Program-made: the position numbers and the translations under genes
Notes under the pieces: generated by a model
Told to the model about the DNA's origin: nothing
Seen by the model: only the letters and a program-made list of their open reading frames with translations
Database searches by the model: none
Shown: positions 7,048 to 11,450 of the stretch, one piece after another
How positions within the stretch are numbered: position 1 is the stretch's first letter
Layout of the letters: every line of letters starts with the position of its first letter
Origin: JBLHLB01 sp047618505
Lineage (GTDB): Bacteria > Planctomycetota > UBA1135 > GCA-002686595
Direction of reading: 5' to 3'
DNA length: 11,450 bases
Assembly: GCA_047618505.1 (NCBI GenBank)
Contig: JBLHLB010000101.1
Coordinates: 1 to 11,450 of the forward strand

Positions 7048-7652
7048 AAGCCAGTGAAACGAACATCGAACTCAGCCTTGAGGACTTCGAACGCAGTGTT
7101 GTTCACATCGCTGGGCTGCATGCCTATGAACCCGATGCTGAACGAAAAACGGCGCTCTTCGGGGTCCTGGCACAGGTGGTTCAGCTCCTTGCTGCGGGGG
7201 GAAATGCTGCCGCGGTCCTTGCTGCTCTTCCGGCGATTTTTGACGCGCGCATGTCTGCCTACGGTTGGTGCTGGAACGGATTTTACGTCCTAAGGGATGA
7301 TGGAAAGTTGCACCTGGGCTTCTCTATCGGGCCGCCCGTTTGCGCCGAGTTGGAGCGCAGCGGTGGTCCGCTCACATCAGGGATGTGCTTCGACGGCATC
7401 CTCCTAAACCAGACCCTGGTGGCGGCCGACGTTGCGGATTGGCCCGGCTACGTGTCCTGCGATGCCCATAGCGGACTGCGCACTATCGGCGGCATCGTCA
7501 GCCCCCTGCGTGATCCCGATGGCAAACCCCTGGGAGTTTGGGATCTGGACTCCACCCAAACAGTTACGGCAGGGGATGGCCGCTTCATCGGTGCGCTATT
7601 TGCGACTCTCTCTAAATTGCTGCGCCTTCGTGCGTCAGACTTGGGCGCCTAA
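7044..7652 (+). CDS. msrC: Free methionine-(R)-sulfoxide reductase, GAF domain
   Basis: A 202-residue GAF-domain protein that fits the fRMsr family, which reduces free methionine-R-sulfoxide and uses thioredoxin for recycling. All three cysteines of the E. coli YebR/MsrC mechanism are recognisable: Cys100 (PPVCAELE), Cys115 (SGMCFDGI) and Cys139 (VSCDAHSG). The 24-residue distance between the last two equals that in YebR; the first pair is five residues further apart. The conserved region before the final strand, LGVWDLDST, matches the GVLDIDS signature of the family. WCWNGFYVL is the aromatic segment that lines the ligand pocket. Residues 1-60 form a helical lead longer than in YebR. The ATG overlaps the RNase stop codon by four bases, so the two are coupled. 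A pure signalling GAF protein is the alternative, but the three cysteines argue against it. Confidence 0.85.
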   Translation: MKASETNIELSLEDFERSVVHIAGLHAYEPDAERKTALFGVLAQVVQLLAAGGNAAAVLAALPAIFDARMSAYGWCWNGFYVLRDDGKLHLGFSIGPPVCAELERSGGPLTSGMCFDGILLNQTLVAADVADWPGYVSCDAHSGLRTIGGIVSPLRDPDGKPLGVWDLDSTQTVTAGDGRFIGALFATLSKLLRLRASDLGA

Positions 7653-7660
7653 ACGCGCCC
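7643..7660. terminator. Possible bidirectional terminator hairpin
   Basis: A perfect 6-bp inverted repeat, GGGCGC and GCGCCC, with a 6-base loop spans the stop codon of the reductase and lies just before the stop of the convergent BON-like gene. There is no T tract on either side. Its position between converging genes suits a terminator, but the structure alone is weak evidence. Confidence 0.3.
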
Positions 7661-7664
7661 TCAC

Positions 7665-8045
7665 TTAGGCCACCAGGGGGATTGAGGCCGGGGCGGCTTG
7701 CATGCTCACGACTGTCTCCCGGTTGAAGTGCTTGGTCTTGTGCTTGCTGCTGCCCATGCCTGTGGGGGCGACCTCGATCCAGCTGCCTCCACCGACCTGG
7801 CGCCAGTTAATCGGATTGAGTTGCACTCGGCGGACCCCCTTGGACCGCAGAAGCTCCCGCGTGAATTCCTCGAGCATCGTGGCGCGGATTGGCTGCGCAT
7901 CCTTTGTGTTGCGCTTCAGTTCCCCGGTGATGCGCACCACTCCCTGGGAGCTCGCGATGCGGACCTCTTGGACGTCCAATCGCAGCTGCGTCAGGGTCGA
8001 GCGAACGTTGGCTCGCACCTGTGTGTCGGTTAGTTCTAACTTCAT
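7665..8045 (-). CDS. Small BON-like domain protein
   Basis: A 126-residue protein of unknown function. Residues 1-30 form a helix, followed by a strand-turn-strand VRIASSQGVVRITGEL. A helix and the ending SKGVRRVQLNPINWRQ come next. This order and the GVxxV close resemble a BON domain, a fold usually found in periplasmic or membrane-associated proteins. However, no signal peptide is present, so it would be cytoplasmic. The last 40 residues are Lys/Ser/Thr-rich, look disordered, and include the basic stretch KHKTKHF. The start has a strong AGGAG box only three bases from the ATG. It converges on the reductase gene, with 12 bases between stop codons, and is divergent from the lipoprotein pair. 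The BON assignment is by pattern only and may be wrong. Confidence 0.65.
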   Translation of the reverse strand: MKLELTDTQVRANVRSTLTQLRLDVQEVRIASSQGVVRITGELKRNTKDAQPIRATMLEEFTRELLRSKGVRRVQLNPINWRQVGGGSWIEVAPTGMGSSKHKTKHFNRETVVSMQAAPASIPLVA

Positions 8046-8263
8046 AATCTCCTGGTTCTCCCTAGCTTGCGGGGAACCTATCGGCTGGGGGAGAGCCCTC
8101 CTGGGAGCGTCTCCGGTGACGTCTGCGTAAGTGAATCTGGCTCTTTCGTGGGCTTTTCCACTGGTTTACGTTGGGGGCATTTCCCTACAGGAAGCAAACC
8201 ACGCTGGAAGTTCCTTCCAGGTCGAGCATGCTCCGAGCGCATTTGCTCTATAGGATCCTTAGC
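8046..8263. promoter_or_regulatory. Divergent intergenic region before lipoprotein pair
   Basis: A 218-bp gap separates the divergent BON-like gene and the first lipoprotein gene. It should carry promoters for both directions, but no clear consensus is visible. At 8204-8220 there is a perfect inverted repeat, CTGGAA-5 bases-TTCCAG. It is part of a 17-bp element that recurs with one mismatch upstream of the beta-CASP RNase gene. An AGGA box lies about eight bases before the ATG at 8264. Confidence 0.35.
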
Positions 8264-8671
8264 ATGAATCCGACCACCACCTCTTCCCGCTGGCTGATGC
8301 TCCTGTCGGGAGCTCTGTTGCTGTCCCTGCTCCCCAGCTGTGTGATCGCTCGCACTAGTCTGAACGAACCCATCTCGCCGGGAAACGTCGCGACGCTTAC
8401 GCCCGGTATGACCAGCGCCGATGTCGTCAAGGCCCTCGGGGCGCCCACGGATGTGGTTCAGCTAGGACTGCGTAGCGCCTATCGCTTCGACCACGTTAAG
8501 AAGAAGCGCACCGGCCTCTATGTGATCGTGGTTGGCTTCTTTAACGAGGACACGCGTGAGGATCGCGTTTGGGCCTTCTTCGACGAAGGGGGAATCCTGA
8601 CTCATATCGGGTCGACCTTCGACGCGGACGACACGCGCTACACGATGCCGTGGGCAAATCTTCACGAGTGA
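8264..8671 (+). CDS. BamE/SmpA-like lipoprotein 1
   Basis: A 135-residue predicted lipoprotein. Residues 10-25 are a hydrophobic signal ending LLPSC, with Cys26 as the likely lipidation site. Residues 43-60, LTPGMTSADVVKALGAPT, match the opening of SmpA/OmlA (BamE)-type domains, in which a G-[ML]-[ST] turn leads into a helix and the LG-x-P motif. A strand pair follows, including RVWAFFDEGGILTHIG, which is the V-x-FD-x-x-G close of the fold. In Proteobacteria, BamE is part of the outer-membrane protein assembly machine, but many small lipoproteins share the fold, so I do not assign that role. The ATG at 8264 is preferred over an in-frame ATG at 8171 because it puts the signal peptide first. 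The stop overlaps the next start (GTGA), so the two lipoproteins are coupled. Confidence 0.8.
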   Translation: MNPTTTSSRWLMLLSGALLLSLLPSCVIARTSLNEPISPGNVATLTPGMTSADVVKALGAPTDVVQLGLRSAYRFDHVKKKRTGLYVIVVGFFNEDTREDRVWAFFDEGGILTHIGSTFDADDTRYTMPWANLHE

Positions 8672-9150
8672 GCTCCACCGTCTCACATCGGCGCATCGCT
8701 TGCGCCAGCATTCACGCCTTCGTGGTCCTTCTGTGCGTTAGCCTGGGGTCCTCCTGCCTCAACGTGGACTGGACCCGGAACTCGCGCTATCACCCAGTGC
8801 CCGAGGAACTTGAACCCGAGCTTGTGGTGGGGGAGTCGCAGCTTGACGATTGTCTTGCGCAACTGGGCGCGCCCCTCTGGGTTCTCGAGCATCCGATCAA
8901 GGGGCGTGACGGCGCGCTGCTTGCCTGGGGCTGGTACCTCTCGAACGACATTGGCGTGAATCTCAGCTACGCCTTTGACCGCTATGTTTCCTCGTCGGTG
9001 GACTACAAGCAGTCCGATGCCGACATGGAGGGTTTGGTGGCAATCTTCGACCAGGATTGGCGATTGGTAGAAGTGAAGCGCGGGTTGCTGCGTGATCTTG
9101 CCAGCGAGTTCACCCGCGCGCGTCCGCGGGCGGTGCTCACCTCGCGCTGA
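8668..9150 (+). CDS. BamE/SmpA-like lipoprotein 2
   Basis: A 160-residue predicted lipoprotein. The GTG start at 8668 overlaps the previous stop by four bases and places a signal peptide at residues 8-29, ending LGSSC with Cys30. The lipobox is loose, with Gly at -3. The body repeats the pattern of lipoprotein 1: LVVGESQLDDCLAQLGAPLW (turn, helix, LGAP), then a strand region, then GLVAIFDQDWRLVEVKRG. That makes the two diverged tandem duplicates, or at least members of one fold. In this copy an extra loop around SSSVDYKQSDADM lies between the strands. The function is unknown; an envelope role is inferred from the lipid anchor. Its end converges on the heme gene with only ten bases between stop codons. 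An earlier ATG at 8569 is open in frame but would remove the signal peptide. Confidence 0.75.
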   Translation: MSSTVSHRRIACASIHAFVVLLCVSLGSSCLNVDWTRNSRYHPVPEELEPELVVGESQLDDCLAQLGAPLWVLEHPIKGRDGALLAWGWYLSNDIGVNLSYAFDRYVSSSVDYKQSDADMEGLVAIFDQDWRLVEVKRGLLRDLASEFTRARPRAVLTSR

Positions 9151-9160
9151 ACGAGGGGAG

Positions 9161-10576
9161 TTAGGTCGTCGCCGCTGCAAGAGCGTCGACCACCTGTTGA
9201 CCGGTATGCCATCCGCGCGCGGCTGCCTTGCCGAAAGCGACACCGTCAAGTGCGTTGCCCGCCAGTCCGATAGTCGCACCGCCACCCGAGTGCCAGGCCT
9301 GGAGGGAGCTTTCGATTCGCTTCACGCGCTCCCGGTGTCCGAGCACGTACTGGGGAATCGCCCGTGGCCAGCGAGTGACTTCTTTGAAGATCGGTGCCTG
9401 TTTCAGTCCGTGGAGCCGTGCTAGGTCAGCCAGCGCGAACTCCACCAATTCCGCCTCACTTGCCCCTGCGATGGCCGGGTCCACTGCGCCGCCGAGCATG
9501 ACGCGCAGGAGCAATGTGCCCTGGGGGCTGCGGCCAGCAAAGAGGTGCGTGTCCCATAGAACACCTAGGCTGCGGAAGCCCTCACCACGGGGAATCAAGG
9601 CGCCGAAACCGCGGGGGACACGAGCGAGGGCATCGTCTCCGAAGCCGAGGGAGACGACGCTGACAGCGGGGCACTCGATGGAGCGTAGTTCCTTGGCGAC
9701 ATCTTCGAGTTCGCTGGGGAGCAGCGGGGCAGCAGCCCAGGGCTCCGCCGCGAGGACGACCGCATCGGCCATGATGGGGGCGCTGTTCTGTTTCGGCTGT
9801 AGCTCCCAGCGCTTGCCGCGCGGGATTAGCCTGTCGATTGCGACTCCCGTACGAACTTCAAATCCGCCCTTCCTTGCGAGGGCCAAGGGCAGGGCCTGGA
9901 GTCCGTCGGCGAAGGACGTGAGGGTTGCTCCGGGGCCCGCCGGCCCTCCCTTGGACTTACCAGCCGCCTTGAGCTTGCGCATGGCCCGGAGCAGGGATCC
10001 GTGCTCCATCTCTAGCTCGCGCATGCGCGGAAAGGCGGCGGGGAGGGACAGCTTGCGTGCATCACCCGCGAAGACGCCGAGGACCATGGGAGCGATTAGG
10101 CGCTCCGCCGCTTGGCGCCCGAGGCGACGCTCCGCGAACTTCCAGATGGTCTCGTCGTCGTCATCCGTGCGGCCGGGTACGAAGGCCTCGCGGGCCAAGC
10201 GCAGTAGCCCGAGGGGGGAGAGGATTCCGCTTGCCGCAAACTTCAAGGGATGGGCTTGGACTTCACGCAGCTTCCCAGCACGCACCAGGAAACGCCTGGC
10301 CGACGCTGCCTCCGCAGGCAGTTTCTCTAGGCCAGCGACCTCGACCAATCGATCGAGGATCGGCTCGTTGTCGAGGAAGCCCGTCGGTCCGCCCTCAACC
10401 AGGTAGCCATCCCGCCTGCGGCTCACGACCTTGCCCCCGACCTCCTTTGAGCGTTCCAGTAGGAGCACCTCCAGCTCCTCCCCGAGCCCTGCAGTACGTG
10501 CGGCCTCCACGGCAGCTCGCCCCGCACTTAGGCCGGAAATACCGCCGCCCACAACAACCACTCGCCGCCGCGGCAT
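9161..10576 (-). CDS. hemY: Oxygen-dependent protoporphyrinogen oxidase (PPOX)
   Basis: A 471-residue FAD enzyme that oxidises protoporphyrinogen IX to protoporphyrin IX (or the coproporphyrin equivalent), a late step of heme synthesis. It is also called HemG in some annotation sets. The N-terminus has the FAD-binding Rossmann turn VVVVGGGISGLSAG, followed by the second dinucleotide segment LLLERSKEVGGKV and the substrate-side EGGPTGFLDN. LTSFADGLQALPLAL matches the family's F-x-x-G-x-x-x-LP segment. RWPRAIPQYVLGHRERV and GLAGNALDGVAFGKAAARG are the characteristic C-terminal FAD signatures. Length is normal and no residue is obviously missing. The start at 10576 is chosen because the Rossmann strand begins directly after it; in-frame ATGs at 10594 and 10603 are alternatives, each after a purine-rich stretch. 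It stands alone here, without other heme genes, and may be transcribed from the gap upstream. Confidence 0.92.
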   Translation of the reverse strand: MPRRRVVVVGGGISGLSAGRAAVEAARTAGLGEELEVLLLERSKEVGGKVVSRRRDGYLVEGGPTGFLDNEPILDRLVEVAGLEKLPAEAASARRFLVRAGKLREVQAHPLKFAASGILSPLGLLRLAREAFVPGRTDDDDETIWKFAERRLGRQAAERLIAPMVLGVFAGDARKLSLPAAFPRMRELEMEHGSLLRAMRKLKAAGKSKGGPAGPGATLTSFADGLQALPLALARKGGFEVRTGVAIDRLIPRGKRWELQPKQNSAPIMADAVVLAAEPWAAAPLLPSELEDVAKELRSIECPAVSVVSLGFGDDALARVPRGFGALIPRGEGFRSLGVLWDTHLFAGRSPQGTLLLRVMLGGAVDPAIAGASEAELVEFALADLARLHGLKQAPIFKEVTRWPRAIPQYVLGHRERVKRIESSLQAWHSGGGATIGLAGNALDGVAFGKAAARGWHTGQQVVDALAAATT

Positions 10577-10871
10577 CTTCCCTTCACTAGGCATCTCTCC
10601 CATCCCCGCAGAATGCCAACCCCCGACACCTACCACCACACAATCGTCCCCACAGAGTCATCTCCCCAAAGCTCATTTACCCCCTTGGCAGATCACCGGA
10701 GCCCAAGTCCCAAGGCAGTGTCTAAAAAAGAAAGGACCGCCACCCAAAGGCAGCGGTCCCCTCCAATCTCAAAACCGACCGTGGCCGGTTCGAACGTCAC
10801 TCCGTCCCGCGCTCAACGCCGTCAGGCTTTGACGCCAGAAACACGAGATCAATAGCCCTGCGGGCGATTGA
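10577..10871. other. Intergenic gap between PPOX gene and Asp-box gene
   Basis: About 295 bases lie between two minus-strand genes. The left part must carry the 5' leader and promoter of the PPOX gene. The middle holds the Rho-independent terminator of the upstream secreted-protein gene. The remaining sequence is C-rich on the plus strand. Open frames across it are short and show no protein-like pattern. Confidence 0.5.
10724..10759 (-). terminator. Rho-independent terminator after Asp-box gene
   Basis: Read on the minus strand, a perfect 7-bp stem, GGACCGC and GCGGTCC, encloses a 12-base loop (with inner GCC/GGC pairing possible). It is followed at once by a T-rich run, TTTCTTTTTT. It lies 112 bases after the stop codon of the secreted-protein gene and before the PPOX gene, so it should separate the two transcripts. 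Confidence 0.85.
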
Positions 10872-11450
10872 TCAAAACGCGCCAACAACGAGGTCTTGCG
10901 CGTTGCTGAGCAGGTAGGGAGGGCCACCGACGTGGATGCCCTGGCTGGAGACGGTGAGCCCGGCGAAGCAGGGATCATTGGGGACGACCAAGAGGAAGTT
11001 GGCAATCGGGCCCGGGCTGAGGGGCAGGGCCAGGAGCTCGCCGCCGGGATCAGCAATGTTCACGAGCAGCGTGCGCCCCGAGAAGGTGAAGGTGAAGGGC
11101 GTGGCGTAGCCAACGATCACGCCGAGGCTGTGACCGGTGGATCCGACGTCAAGGGCGCCAGCGAAGTTGCCGCCGATGATCGGACCCGAAGCGGTGTAGC
11201 TGGCCGGGTTGGCTCCGCCGTTGCGGAACGTGGCCGAAGCCTGGCCGCCGATGGAGTATCCACCTGCGAGCTGCACGTTGTTGTTGTTGTCAAAGACGCC
11301 GGCGCCGTTGTCCTGGTCGTCAAGCCAAGCCACAACCACGTTCTTCTTGATCGGGTCGTAGGCGACCTCGACGAAGTCCGTATCGCTCAGGGGCGTGTCG
11401 TTGACCGTGACGATCGAACTCCAGCTGACACCACCGTCTAGGGAGTAGGA
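10872..11450 (-). CDS. Secreted Asp-box (BNR) protein, C-terminal part (cut by window)
   Basis: The frame is open from the right edge of the window to the stop at 10872, giving the last 192 residues of a larger protein. The visible part opens SYSLDGGVSW, a clear Asp-box (S-x-D-x-G-x-x-W) as found in sialidase-like and other beta-propeller proteins. Another propeller-like strand follows, FVEVAYDPIKKNVVVAWLDD, and then an Asn-rich loop. A beta-rich segment comes next. The final 45 residues, including VVPNDPCFAGLTVSSQG and LSNAQDLVVGAF, are a C-terminal module of a kind I recall from many large secreted proteins of Planctomycetota; it may be an anchoring or secretion tail. The enzyme activity and ligand cannot be judged from this fragment. 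The gene ends with a strong terminator. Confidence 0.8.
   Translation of the reverse strand, partial: SYSLDGGVSWSSIVTVNDTPLSDTDFVEVAYDPIKKNVVVAWLDDQDNGAGVFDNNNNVQLAGGYSIGGQASATFRNGGANPASYTASGPIIGGNFAGALDVGSTGHSLGVIVGYATPFTFTFSGRTLLVNIADPGGELLALPLSPGPIANFLLVVPNDPCFAGLTVSSQGIHVGGPPYLLSNAQDLVVGAF

Noticed and set aside
9228..10406. Long plus-strand open frame of 392 codons opposite the heme gene
   Set aside because: It is a GC-driven antisense shadow of the PPOX gene, rich in Ser, Arg and Pro with no domain pattern. The minus strand has full family signatures.
11278..11289. GTT/TTG repeat as a microsatellite
   Set aside because: It encodes a short Asn run in the Asp-box protein and is too short to call a separate repeat.
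10872..11339. Complete 155-residue gene starting at the GTG at 11339
   Set aside because: The same frame stays open to the window edge and carries an Asp-box upstream of that GTG, so the gene is larger and cut by the window.

Overview
The window looks like chromosomal DNA of a GC-rich Gram-negative bacterium, most probably a member of the Planctomycetota. Three things point there, all from memory of the group rather than a search. One is a decayed Ser/Thr kinase gene with the N-terminal layout common in Planctomycetota and Acidobacteriota. Another is a secreted Asp-box protein ending in a C-terminal module typical of large planctomycete surface proteins. The third is several lipoproteins with loose lipoboxes and starts with weak ribosome binding sites. 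I see no phage, transposase, CRISPR array, tRNA or rRNA.

Layout from left to right. (1) 79-2071, plus strand: two paralogous proteins, each with an N-terminal helical domain and two copies of an MshEN-like (GspE/PilB N-terminal) module, but no secretion ATPase. Every module keeps the exact 24-5-24 residue spacing of the cyclic-di-GMP-binding MshEN fold. (2) 2080-4932: a complete FecBCD/BtuFCD-type metal-chelate importer. The permease and ATPase are on the minus strand and translationally coupled. The substrate-binding lipoprotein is divergent, on the plus strand. (3) 5018-5493, minus: a frameshifted Ser/Thr kinase remnant. (4) 5662-7652, plus: a beta-CASP metallo-beta-lactamase RNase overlapping by four bases a free-methionine-(R)-sulfoxide reductase (GAF family). 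(5) 7665-8045, minus: a small BON-like protein. (6) 8264-9150, plus: two coupled BamE/SmpA-like lipoproteins. (7) 9161-10576, minus: oxygen-dependent protoporphyrinogen oxidase. (8) 10724-11450, minus: a Rho-independent terminator and the 3' part of a secreted Asp-box protein that runs off the right edge.

The region is mostly housekeeping (metal or heme uptake, heme synthesis, RNA processing, oxidative repair) with a few accessory genes. The best candidate for something undescribed is the MshEN pair at the left end. These look like free-standing c-di-GMP sensor or adaptor proteins that could act on type IV pilus or type II secretion machinery, or on an unknown partner, through their helical N-terminal domain. 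The kinase pseudogene is the clearest evolutionary oddity.
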